DNA of 64,000 nt from the NCBI RefSeq assembly GCF_032854445.1, contig NC_088295.1, positions 17,101,490-17,165,489 of the forward strand, given 5' to 3'. Below, piece by piece: positions 23,190 to 34,009 of the stretch; the first letter of the stretch is position 1, and each line of letters starts with the position of its first letter. Position numbers and translations under genes: made by a program. The DNA comes from Liolophura sinensis. Lineage: Eukaryota; Mollusca; Polyplacophora; Chitonida; Chitonidae. A model generated the notes under the pieces. It had not been told where the DNA came from and ran no database searches. It saw nothing but the letters and a program-made list of their open reading frames with translations.

Positions 23190-23865
23190 GTCAGAGATCA
23201 TCTTCCGTGAGCAGTGTGAATCGTCAGAGAACATCGTCTGTGAGCTGTACATGTCGTGAGAGATGATCGTCCGTGAGCTGTGCGTGTCGTCAGAGATCAT
23301 CGTCCGTGAACTGTGTGAGTCGTCAGAGAACATCGTCTGTGAGCTGTGCGTGTCGTCAGAGAACATCGTCGTGAGCTGTGCGTGTCGTCAGAGATCATCG
23401 TCCTTGAGCTGTGTGAATCGTCAGAGAACAACGTTTGTGAGCTGTGCGTGTCGTGAGAGATGATCGTCGTGAGCTGTGCGTGTCGTCAAAGATCATCGTC
23501 CGTGAACTGTGTGAGTCGTCAGAGAACATCGTCTGTGAACTGTGTGTGTCGTCAGAGAACATCGTCCGTGAGCTGTGTCAGTCGTCAGAGAACATTGTCC
23601 GTGAAAAGTGTGAATCGTCAGAGAACATCGTCTGTGAGCTGTGCGTGTCGTCAGAGATCATCGTCCTTGAACTGTGTGAATCGTCAGAGAACATCGTTTG
23701 TGAACTTTGCGTGTTGTCAGAGAAAATCGCCTGTGAACTGTGTGATTCGTCAGAGATCATCTTCCATGAGCTGTTTGAGTCGCCAGAGATCATCACTGTT
23801 GAACTGCATATATGTTAGAGAACATCTACCGTGAGCTGAGTGTGTCGCCAGAGAACAACAACAAT
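23190..23865. repeat. 33-bp minisatellite, open in three frames
   Basis: About twenty units of 33 bp, of the kind 'cgtcagagaacatcgtccgt' plus 'gagctgtgtgagt'. Because 33 is divisible by three, the array stays open on the plus strand in two frames (23444-23818 with the 11-residue period 'ELCESSENIVR'; 23460-23834 with 'SVNCVSRQRTS') and on the minus strand (23578-23796, 'SHSSRTMFSDD'). Units with 'agaacatcgt' and 'agatcatcgt' are interleaved, suggesting a two-unit higher-order period. One unit near 23250 and one near 23453 carry 'cgtgagagatgatcgt' in place of 'cgtcagagatcatcgt'. No start context or neighbouring exon supports translation. Confidence 0.93.
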
Positions 23866-24169
23866 GCTCAGAGAGACTTCTCTCACTCGGAGGCTGGTTA
23901 TAGATGAAATGTTGAATGAGAGTTTCTTTTCGTGTTTTAGATCATCACCTCTTCTAATGGATGGACAAGATATACAGAGCGAACGGGATTCCAAAATAGA
24001 ATCCCTTTGGAAAAATCTGCCATTAATGGGAATTGGATTTTGTTCACCCAGTCACTACATTCCAGTGGTTATAACATCAACAGGCATAGACTAACATTTA
24101 CTAACAATATACACTCTCTACTGTTTACGTCCGGAGTGATTATGTTAATCTCTATATTATGTATACATG

Positions 24170-24620
24170 TTACAACTGCAAAATAGAATAGTTTTGTGTT
24201 AGCTATAAAATATTAATCTCGAACAATACTTCCAACAGTTTTTGGCTAAAACACGAAACATTATAACCTGGATTATACATTATGTAGAACAACATTATAC
24301 CATGGGTGTCTTTGAGAGTCTATCCAGGGCGTGAGATAATAGAACGGAATATACGGAGAAAAAGCCACATGATGGGATCTTCATAGTAAACAAGTCCTTC
24401 CAATATTAAGTATAGGCTTTGGGATAGTTCGTTGGGACATTTTATAGGATAAATTAAATACTGAGTCAAAGTGGTTACAAGCAGATTATATCCAAGAGAT
24501 TCTGGCCATTGTAAGCAGTATTCACGGCATGCACGTCATAACTACAAAGCCACTAAGAGATTCCTTCAGTGTTTTAGATCATGACTTTAAGACAAAAAAT
24601 GGTAACAACGTAAATTAATA
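24170..24620 (+). repeat. Dispersed repeat G, copy 1
   Basis: Diverged direct counterpart of 29655-30150. Shared words are 'aatagaatagtt', 'ttataccatgggtgtctttg' against 'taaattatgggtgtttg', 'gagtctatccag' against 'gaacctatccag', and 'tgttttagatcatg' against 'tgttttagaagtct'. No coding frame. Confidence 0.5.
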
Positions 24621-24769
24621 GCTTCACTCATAATATGTCATCAAATGAAAAAATATAGAGAAAATAGCTTAAGAAGGTAAGCTTAACTATAATTTACTGA
24701 GACAGCAAGTCCGGTACCGTGCAATGTGGATACTTCATTTGGGTATTTTAGCGAGACTCGGTTTTAAAG

Positions 24770-25185
24770 AGACGTCGTTACTGGTAAGTACACGGGATAG
24801 TTCGGCCATAATCCTTCTTCTGATCTCTTGGGGAATGAACTGATTGACTTGGTGTAGGCTTTCTCACGACATCAACAAGGTCGCTGTCAACACGTTAAAC
24901 AATGCTATATTTATAACAAATAAAAAATTCCGGAGTGAAGAAAATATTAACTTTTTTGGCTGTTGCTCGTATTATCCCTCCACTAAAGTATTCTTAACAT
25001 TTATTCCCGATTTCTTCTGAATTATTCAGTAGGCATGTAGGCATGGAAGTGTTCATAATTCATGCTGAATTACTATATTTTTCTTCTCTGTCAAACCTGT
25101 GCCCTGGCAAACCTGGGAAACGTTGACGCCTGCAGCTAAATATAGCTGCACTGACCTGTTGACCTATTGCGTGTGTTCACCTTTA
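24770..25185 (+). repeat. Dispersed repeat E, copy 1
   Basis: A clear direct counterpart of 36455-36840. Both contain 'tttctcacgacatcaacaag' followed by 'gtcgctgtcaacac', 'gtgaagaaaatattgac'/'aac', and 'ttattcccgatttcttctga'. They also share 'ggaagtgttcat' and 'ccctggcaaac'. Both lie upstream of further shared repeats, so order is conserved between the two regions. Confidence 0.85.
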
Positions 25186-25189
25186 TTTC

Positions 25190-26640
25190 AAATGTAGCCA
25201 TACATTTTTTTTGTAGCATGCTGTAGCACATTTATTTAATTTAATGACGAGTCACAGCAATGACTAAGCAAAAATATACAGAAAGAACAATATACATAAG
25301 TAATCCAAATATAAAAACCTTTAAGGAATATAGTCTACTAAATCGTGTCACTTGACAGTGTAACAACGGAGTCGTCTTGATCTGACCGATTCCAAACGGA
25401 TAATGGATGAGAAAGACAGATATGTATTTAGTGCTTTAACAGTCTTGAACAAATCGCTACGGTGGTGCTACAATTCTGTCCTTGGGGTGGGACCATAACA
25501 GTACATGAAATACATCCCAGGTCACAGAAATTAATGGAGACCACGGACACCCCAGACGAACATCTTGTATGGATCTGAATATGTATGAAAACGACCAGGG
25601 ATTCCCGAGTCCCGATTGTATGGCAAGAGGAGAGCTGATTTTAACGTCGATATTGGTAACGATTCATTTATGGATGGCAATATCCCAGGAAGCCCTGTAT
25701 GTATACATATCTCATCTAGTTGATTGCTCGATTGTGTACTGACTTTGTACTAACATTGTGAAAGTTTTCTTTAACCGGGCATAGGGGCGTGTATTACATG
25801 CTTCAATTTTAGTATCACCAGGATGAATATAACTGATATATTCTTCTTGTTCAATATGAGGATATTGTGTATAATGCAAATAAAGACATTTCAATGTTTA
25901 AACTCAAAGTGCCGTGGACTACGACGTGGATTTGACGCATAAGATATTACACACATGTGCCTCTCCGAAATGACTGACTGTTGATCACTTTTTCTTCCAG
26001 GCAACACTCTTATGTTAACAGTCCAACCTGAAAGTCTATTGTTCTTTCCTGGAATATTAAAATTATTCTTTTCGAACATTAGTTTTTAACTTTTTCTAGG
26101 AAACTGCAAATCACAGTTGTTTACAGATATTATCCTGAAGGGTTTAGAAGTGTGTTCTTCCGGGTCTCTTAGTTTAGAAGTTATTTTGGATTTTGAGTAA
26201 AAACATCTTCCTCTCATAAACCAATGGACAGATCCTTCTGAAACTTAATATGCACGCACAGCAATACTATAGCTACATAAACCTTGAAGAAGACACTAAA
26301 ACCTCGGAAGCCAGTCACTGGTCGAATATATATATGACGTCATAAAAAGAATTTCCATACAATTTTGGGAATTTCAGTGGATATTGTTTCTTTGGTTGAC
26401 GACCGTAACTGCATTTATTAAAGACTAGATACACACTTGTCATTTCATCTTCCGAATTCCTCCATGACCATAATGGGTACTCGTCGGTGAAAAAGAACCC
26501 TTTTTCTTTTTACTTTGCAACTGCGCGCCACATGATGCAAATGTTATGATCCAAACTGGTTACCCTCCGTGAATGGATATAGCGAAACATTTACAATCAT
26601 ACAATATAACAATACATTCAAAGCAGAGTAGTATTTGTGA
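25190..26640. other. Repeat-derived non-coding stretch
   Basis: Around 25365-25460, 'ccgattccaaacggataatg' followed by 'gatgagaaagacag' resembles 42840-42890 and 50920-50955 ('caattccaaattg' then 'ataatggat'), so part of this is an old copy of the unit that forms the array on the right. The rest shows nothing recognisable. Confidence 0.4.
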
Positions 26641-26649
26641 TGCTGATAT

Positions 26650-28450
26650 ACATCAGACTTGTGATGCTTAGACAATAGCGCCTTCACACATATCAGCGCT
26701 GAGTGACTATCTCTAGGCGAATGGACGTTCTCTGGGAAAATCTCCAGGGTTCTTGTGACGAAAGGTTTCGCAAAGCGATTATCATGTGAAAAACTGATAC
26801 AATGGATATAGAGAATTGCCAGACGAATATATCCTCTCCTGTTAACTTCATCCGCTTCATGCTGTCGGCTCTGTTGCTTTGGCCAAAGGCTAAACCACTA
26901 AGTATGACCGTTGTTACATTATATCCATATTGATCATCGGCTGCTGTTAAACGATAAGAAAAAAAACCCCATTCAACTCGAAAGGGTAAGAAATATTTCA
27001 CGCGAGATCTCGCGATTTCTGTGTTTTGGGTCAGTGGGGAACGCCAATTCTAGCCACGCCTAATTTGACGCCCCTCGGACGTTCAATGGCAGTAAAAGAG
27101 TCTCTGTTCCGGCTAATTTAAATTTGCTGGTAGGAAATCTGCTAACAGGAGTAGATAGGGAGGTGTCTATAGATCGTGTGGGAAGGACTGCCGGCGGGTA
27201 ACATAACACGACAAGCTGTACCTGGTACATACATATCGTCAGTGCTATACTTAGTTTCTGCCAACATTGCACAGGAACCAGTTTGTTCTGTATACGTATA
27301 TATAACATCAGAGTGCACTTAGGGTCGGAGTTTAAATTATACAAATCAAACATACCCCACACAATTTCCAGATAGTAATTAATCTAAGCAACGGAATCGA
27401 GTAAAACCCTAATCAAATAAATAAATAAATGTATGTAACGTATTCTATGTACAATGGGCAGCCTAATATAAGGCACTAACAGCTGGGAACGATTATGGTT
27501 CACACGGCGCTATGTTGTGTGTTACGATGAGATTAACTATTTTTATACGATGAAAGAAAGATTTATAACAACTGTTATAAAGCAATGAAGATTAAGAGGT
27601 ATTTTACATATAACACAAGACTAGGCCTGCCTGCCACAGCGTAAACTGACATCAAGCATGAAATTGCAATTTGTGAAAGTAAAAATCATTTCCTCACCGC
27701 GTAGATTAAACGATTTAAAACATTTAGATTTCTCGAAAAGAAATAAGTAACTGCCAACGTGTTTGTTGAACCACATGCAGTACAAGATGATGTTGTGTTG
27801 TTTAAAAAAATATGAGATATTTACCTTATCTACATTACCTGAATTAAATCAGTAAAGTAGTAAAAAAAAAACCTTGTCAAATGTTAATTATTGGCAGTTG
27901 TGCAACAGGTTTGGCTACAACACACCATTTAGATTTATGTTTTGTCCTTCACGCGATTCGATTCGATTATTGCGATTTAAGAGGCCCTGGAGGAAAAATA
28001 AAAAAGCGCGGACAGCATCTAAGAGAAATCACAGTCTCTTAGATCAATGTCAGACTAAGTTCATCTTGGACAGGCGTTTGATCCAGTAATTGGCTCTTGT
28101 TACTCAATCATTTGCAGGTGAATGCTCTGCAACTGTTTTCTCCGCTTTCAAGGTCGGATATGCATTTCAGGAGTGTTTATGTGACAGGGTAGGTGACATT
28201 TGCGGTTACAATGCAATCTGCTGAAAGGCTTGTTGCCCTTTTTTTTCTTCTGTAGCAACACCAAACTGAATTTGGTGGATTAACACAACAAAAATAATGA
28301 AAAATAGTCGTAACAAGTATTTATAGAACGCGGAAGTCTGTTTAAAATCTTTTTTGTTGTATAACAAATGCGATGGTGTGATTGGATGCCAGCCATATTT
28401 CTCCAAAATCTGAATGGTTTCTAGACGGTTATGACTATTAACCAAACACA
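26650..28450 (+). repeat. Diverged monomer of the right-hand repeat family
   Basis: 'cgatttctgtgttttgggtc' (27012) matches 63577 and 55375. It is followed, as in the array, by 'cactaacagctgggaacgat' (27474), 'gttataaagcaatgaag' (27571), 'tggcagttgtgcaacaggtt' (27891) and 'cacagtctcttagatcaatg' (28030). So the internal order of the monomer is preserved outside the array. The section 26693-27110 recurs in inverted orientation at 31760-32213. A SINE-tail remnant, 'taatcaaataaataaataaa', sits at 27409. No D block is found at its end. Confidence 0.75.
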
Positions 28451-28459
28451 GCAAGAGAA

Positions 28460-29650
28460 CATCGTATTGATTTTAGATATGCGTGTTTTTTTTGTAATAA
28501 ACAATAAGGCCGATATTGCTTTATCAATAAAAAATAAATTATTTTTATTTCATTGTGAAGATTAGGATCTCAGTGAAATAATATTTCCCTATACGGGTCA
28601 AAGATTGACTAACAATTGTTCTCTCGCACCCATTTTCCCCACAACACGTTATAGCACAGGTAGTAATAACAGACCACAAAGCTTTTTCCGGAATTACGCA
28701 TTATAAAGCGATTGGCAAGGGAATCAAACATCGTATACAATTGGAACAATGATGAGGTATTCAGCTAGCCTCAGTGATATAAGCCTATTACTATCTTTCA
28801 TGTGTTGGCATTTGGGATCGTTAATCACATTATACATTACTTTACAAAGCTTTGGCATTAAAGGAGATGATCACTGACTTAGATATCATTAATGATGGTA
28901 ATGACGGTAATTCGCTGTGGTAGTGTAAGTAGATAATAATTTCCATAATGTAGGCATCCAAAGTTTTTGTTACCATGGTATCGCAACAGCTAAATGGAAG
29001 GAAGTATTTAGCAGCGTTAATTTGGAATGTTAACGTTCTAGTTTATGTCAAATGCATTTCCAGAAAGTTTGATGTAGAAAGTTCAAGTCCTGCATAGTTG
29101 GCAAAAACACGAATATCGTATTTTTTATGTCATTGTAAGGGTATCACTCTCGGAGAGTAAAGATGAGAAACAGCTGGCTTGTTCAACTCTCATATCAGCG
29201 ATAGGCCTTACACATCAAAACAAAGAAACACGAAGACACTTGACTACGCTCTATACATAGATTAGAACAAAATCGTATAAGCGCTAGAAAGCTGCTCCCG
29301 TTACACTCCTAAACAACTGATTCCTTCTCATCTCTTCAGACACACCCACGTTCACATGTCCAGATGCTTCTTGGAGCTTGTTTCTTATCTACGCCAGTGC
29401 AATGGTTTTCGGATTTACTGCGTAGGTCACATTGGGATCTCCACAGCCGAAGTCCAGGGCCTGCTTGCACAAAGTGATTGAAGAATAAATTGATTGTAAC
29501 TACCATGGAGACAAATGTTAAAGGCATATGTAGTCATGGTGTTAAGCTGATCTTAGCCTACAATCACTTTGTACAAGAGACCCCAGAGCTTTACCAGCTC
29601 AACTAAAGGAAGATTCCTTACTGGCTACGTCTATTACAAGCACTGAAAAA
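28460..29650. other. Non-coding stretch, nothing recognised
   Basis: AT-rich with no supported feature. A short imperfect 'aatgatggtaatgacggtaa' repeat lies near 28892. Confidence 0.4.
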
Positions 29651-29654
29651 TCTG

Positions 29655-30150
29655 CCTCCATTATATCAATACAAATAGAATAGTTACTGTTTTGGAACAT
29701 TTATTAACTCCACTAAAATCGCTAAAATTCTACACGATTTACAACATCACCGTTAAATTATGGGTGTTTGAGAACCTATCCAGCAAGCAATGATTAAAAT
29801 CATTTATAGAAGAAATAAACGGAAAAACATATAGGTAATTGAACTACCAAAAGCCTAGTTCTATTAAACAACACTTGGATTTGGGCCGTTTCGTCTAATT
29901 TTCACAAAATCATGAGCGCTCTTGTCCACCGGATTTGACTGTTATCTGGTGTTAATTACAAAGAGTTGGTTATTTTAAAGTCAAATATGGTACAAGCCAT
30001 ACCCAAGACGTTACAGATGAATTTTGAATTTTTGGACGGTTTTATCCATTTTAAGAAAATTACTGCTAGGTTGTAAAGGTATATTTATCAGCTACCTAGA
30101 AAGCATTGTGATGTTTTAGAAGTCTAGTTGGCAAGCAACTACCCAGGACT
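29655..30150 (+). repeat. Dispersed repeat G, copy 2
   Basis: Counterpart of 24170-24620 in the same orientation, strongly diverged. It ends shortly before the young SINE at 30211. Confidence 0.5.
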
Positions 30151-30210
30151 TTCATTAGATAAAACATAAAGATTTTTATTCTCTGTAAATACGTTTTCCG
30201 ATTTGTTTGA

Positions 30211-30547
30211 GTGAGTGAGTGAGTGCTTGGGGTTTAACGTCTTACCCAACAATTTTTCAGTCATATGACTACGAAGGAATCCTTAGGGTGCATGTACGTG
30301 TAATGTGCCTCCTTGTTGCAGGACGGATTTCCACCGCTCTTTTATTTAGTGCTGCTTCACTGAGATGACTTACCCAAGGCAAGTAACCCGTCCCGCCCGA
30401 GCCATTATACTGATAAGGGTCAACCAATCGTTGCACTATCCCCTTCATGCTGAACGCCAAGCGAGGAAGTTACAACTTCTCTCTTTTAAAGTCTTAGGTG
30501 TGACTCGATCAAGGATTGATCCTGGATCTACTGGTCCCGAAGCAGAC
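30211..30547 (-). mobile_element. Second SINE family, near-complete, 13-bp target-site duplication
   Basis: The 13-bp word 'ccgatttgtttga' flanks the element at 30198-30210 and 30548-30560, a perfect target-site duplication and so evidence of a recent retrotransposition. Read on the minus strand, the head holds a B-box-like 'ggatcaatcct'. Then come 'cctcgcttggcgttcagcat', 'agtataatggctcgggcggg', 'gtcatatgactgaaaaattg' and 'gacgttaaaccccaag', ending in repeated 'cact'. The A-box part is missing, so it is slightly 5' truncated. The frames 30269-30460 and 30365-30589 lie inside it and are not genes. Confidence 0.93.
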
Positions 30548-30659
30548 CCGATTTGTTTGATTATTTTATATTGTGTCCTGCAGCTGTAGAATGAATGACA
30601 TCAAGCATATCATTTTGTAATGGCTAACTTAGTAAATGTGGAGTGTTACATATCAGTAA

Positions 30660-31510
30660 ATTGTTCTGTGAACCTATGGGGTTTTCAACGAAGCTTACAC
30701 TGCCAAAATAAAGAAACCTGTGATATTAAGCGGGGAAACAATTGCCCCCCATTCGGCTGTAGATGATGGAGTAACAAGGGAGAATTCTTGGGAGTTAGAA
30801 ACATTGATCAAAGAGACCGTGATTTCTGCTCGAGACTGTCTGCGGACTTCGATTTTTGCTTTAGGGCCGTTTAAATTACGGTTATCAGAGAATAGCCCTA
30901 CGGCCAAAACAGAATGTGAAGGATTTGGTGCAGTCGAAACTGGTCCACAAATGCCGGCAATTAAGACGTGTCAAGGGTTTAAATACATTTGACTGATTTA
31001 ATTCAGGACAGTCTGTGTAGGGTAAATATCTGATGGGTTGTTTTCACACACTAAACCCGGGGATGGTCAGTGTTTAGCGCTACACAGTTACTCTCCTTGA
31101 TTCCATCGGCAAGGATGGACAGAAAACGTTATACACTGGATAAATGGTTCTGTTGACAGTAATTGATTTGACCAGTTACATGTCTAAAGACAGCAAATCT
31201 TGGCTGGTTACATATCAAATACATGGGCGAAATATTAGTTAAACCTGACTTTAAGCAATACAGCTTTAGCCTGAATACTAGGTTCTGGCTTTGTGGGTAT
31301 AGTAAAACAAATCTTACAATTAATTCTGTTCAAAAAGCATGTGATGCAAAAAGGACATTCATAGATTAATTTCTTTCAGATCCTTACGTTGGAATTTACT
31401 TTCGTTAACATCTCTTTAACTTTCCTTTCGCGATTACATGATAGATGATTACATGGTACACATTCAATTTGCTGTGTGATAGATGTCAGCTTTCTGACCT
31501 CTGTTTACAG
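30660..31510 (+). repeat. Dispersed repeat F, copy 1
   Basis: Matches 38160-38770 directly: 'accgtgatttctgctc' (30818 and 38263), 'agactgtctg', 'ttcgatttttgctt', 'acaaatgccg' then 'acgtgtcaag', 'tatctgatgggttgttttca' and 'gttactctcc'/'gtgactctcc'. The match continues weakly to 'tcagatccttacgttggaat' (31377) against 'tagatcctaagcattggaat'. The plus-strand frame 30720-30992 is not preserved in the second copy. Confidence 0.85.
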
Positions 31511-31549
31511 CTCCAACAGCGGTCTTGTTAAATTAAGAGTGTATCATAT

Positions 31550-32260
31550 AGAAAAGTCATGTTCTTCCTTATTTTGTGACAGTTGTCTGTATTTTCTTCA
31601 TCTGTGTACAAGATAGTTAATCTCGTTGTGATACCTAACGTACAGCGGGTCCTTTTGATCCACCATCTCAAGATTACAGCAATCGCCCTATACGTCCTCT
31701 CAGCTGTTACATAGATGTATACCCACAGTAAAATGGTCACTGAATGCTCTATTGGTCGAAACGCCATATTCCCCACTGTAAATAACCGGAAAACTGACTC
31801 TTAAGGTGCCACTGAATTTCCGGTGAGCGTTGAATTTGGCGCCTGTAGAAGAAAAATTCTCTACTGACCCAAAACCGGCCAGGAAAATCGTGATCTCGGA
31901 AATAATTCAACCGTCTCCACCGGCGAGTACATTTTTTTTCGTTTAGAATCAACCGATGGTCAGTGTGCTTATAATGGAGCACACGAAACTCTCGTTAATA
32001 TACTGTTGTTGTGCTGTTGTTGTTCAAATCAACAGGGTAAATAATGTAAACCCCATGACGTTGACAGAGAGGATTATATTCGTCTGCCAGTTCTACGTAT
32101 CCATTGCATTAGTTTTTCACATGATAATCGCCTTGCGAAATCTTTTGTCACAAGAACCCTGGAAATTTTCCCGGAGAGCGTCCATTCTCCTAGAGGTAGT
32201 CACTCAGCGCTGATATGTGTGAGGGCGTGTATATCAGCATCACAAGGCCTTCCCTGATGT
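31550..32260 (-). repeat. Inverted monomer fragment
   Basis: Reverse complement of the 26650-27110 section. The minus strand at 31780-31905 reads through 'ggttttgggtcagtagagaa', like 'gtgttttgggtcagtgggga' at 27020. At the other end, 'cgctgatatgtgtgagggcg' (32209) mirrors 'cgccttcacacatatcagcg' (26679). Both arms contain an aligned open frame (32213 side: 'FHMIIALRNLLSQEPWKFSR'; 26693 side: 'FHMIIALRNLSSQEPWRFSQ'). I treat this as shared DNA ancestry, not proof of a protein. Confidence 0.8.
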
Positions 32261-32261
32261 A

Positions 32262-32589
32262 TAGCCATGCTGTATGACTCGCTAATGAAAATAAATGCAC
32301 ATTCTTTCCTGAATCTTCAAAATATGTTACTGCTAGTGTAACAATATTGACAGTCATAATCGCCCATTCATTCATAAATTCAATCAAGACGTCTTAATGC
32401 GATCCGAACTCCTATTTTGGCAAGCACATGGCATACATCCCGCTGTTTTTATATTCATCTGTACACTCCGTCCATTTTCCCAAGTGTTGTTTTGCCTGCT
32501 CTAAACTTTTATTGTTTCACCGCGATTCGTGTCCCTAATCATGGAACAAAATAACCTATCAGGTGATAAATGTATGAGAGAGAAGATAA
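32262..32589. other. Non-coding stretch, nothing recognised
   Basis: Short spacer between the inverted monomer and a SINE; no feature seen. Confidence 0.4.
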
Positions 32590-32597
32590 CTCATGAA

Positions 32598-32815
32598 TTT
32601 ATTTATTTATTACGGCGGCGAGCATTATGGTGGGTGGAAACCGGACAGAGCCCGGGGGAAACGCACGACCATCCGCAGGTTGCAGCAGACCTTCCCACGT
32701 ACGGCCGGAGAGGAAGCCAGCATGAGCTGGACTTGGCCTCACAGCGACCGCATTGGTGAGAGGCTCCTGGGTCATTACGCTGCGCTAGCGCGCTAACCAA
32801 CTGAGGGCTCGAATT
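32598..32815 (-). mobile_element. tRNA-derived SINE with 8-bp target-site duplication
   Basis: Minus-strand copy of the family complete at 14871. It carries the head complement 'cgctagcgcgctaaccaact', the B-box area 'ctggacttggcctcacagcg', the body 'gcacgaccatccgcaggttg' and a 'tttatttatttat' tail. The conserved 3' block with 'cttgagtacggcgtaaaac' is missing between tail and body, an internal deletion. The word 'ctcatgaa' at 32590-32597 and 32816-32823 is a perfect target-site duplication. Short frames inside (32529-32800) are shadows. Confidence 0.93.
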
Positions 32816-32819
32816 CTCA

Positions 32820-33060
32820 TGAAAATATTACTTGTTTTATCACCACCTCAATTGTTCGGTTCACATGTTCTGGTCTAAACCAGTAATACAATGCCACAGA
32901 AAGCCAATTTTGATGTATAACTGAAAAGACTGACAAACAACCCCCATAAAGCATTCTTAACATTACTCCATCCATCTTGTGTAGACAGCTTAACAGGATG
33001 ACTTTGGCGTGAGCAATGAATTTAAGGTTTAGTCGTGCCATTTGCGGAAATGATGGGGCC
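32820..33060 (-). repeat. Repeat block A, minus-strand copy
   Basis: Reverse complement of the block at 37690-37875, 43130-43310 and 51090-51270. On the minus strand it contains 'aagctgtctacacaagatgg' followed by 'atggagtaatgttaag', and it ends in 'tggtttagaccagaacatgt' as at 37838. The SINE at 32598 inserted at its edge. Confidence 0.85.
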
Positions 33061-34000
33061 TACGGCGATAGCGAAAACACACTTTTTAACATTGTATCGG
33101 GTATTTACAAGACTGGTTATTTGTGGAAATGCAAAGTGTTGTTTTCTTCCATTGAATTATTATTATTTTTAGTTTTCCGGTGATTCCAGCAAAATTTTCA
33201 GCCCTGTTTGTATTGTGCCGGAGTTTAAGACCATCGCCATTAATGTACTGCTCTTTTAATAACGGTAGCCTACTTCTCCGCTATTTCGTTGTGGGCCAAA
33301 GTATTGGGTATAATAGTTGCAGCGCCACACTGCTTTGATCACAATTACAACAAAAATATCCATGTGCTTTTTCTAATACATTATTAATTCGGGATCAGTC
33401 AAAAGCAAACGATACAGAGAAACCCCTTTCTGGAATTTCAGTTGACATGACGGAGTAGGCTGTTTTTATCAATAGAGGAGTTTCAAGCTCTATCTCTTTT
33501 ATCGATGAATTTACACAAAGTCCAGCACTGAGAATCCAAATGTTTGTGGAGTTTCGAAACGAAAGAAGTGTCATTTGTGCCTTTCGAAAATGGTAAGACA
33601 GGTGATCAGTAAGTTAATGTAAACCAAAGTTGCTTTTTCACAAGTCGTATGACACAGTAGGACTATTTTTACCTTTTGCCAACAAAAGAGTTTCAGCTCG
33701 AAACTTCGCTATTGTTCTATTATTCTTCCTGTTTATCTGCGTAATCATTGCTTGGATTGGATTGATTAAACGAGTATTATCTAAAATTAAATAAGCTGAC
33801 ACGCTAACGGCGTCGGTCACGGAAGCCCCTCAGCCATGTGACTAATTCCAGATCAGTGACTTTTGATAAATTACAATAAAATCACTGCATTTGTTTTTAC
33901 TTAATTCTGCTGCGCCCTGGGGCTGGGGTTAAGTACTTGACGTTCGTCTCTGCTCTGGTTAGACTCCATGCCCAAGTCTTTTGTGTTAACTGACTCTAAA
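33061..34000. other. Repeat-derived non-coding stretch
   Basis: 'gtttaagaccatcgccatta' with 'atgtactgc' and 'ctccgctatttcgtt' (33222-33290) matches 39870-39930 ('ctttaaggccatcgtcatta', 'ctccgctattttgtt'), another order-conserved pair with the 36-41 kb region. No gene seen. Confidence 0.5.
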
Positions 34001-34009
34001 CGTTGGCGG

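Noticed and set aside
26693-27001. 102-codon minus frame with a partner at 31956-32213
   Set aside because: As a gene it lacks any recognised domain, and the similarity follows the inverted DNA repeat. Listed as a finding only for testing.
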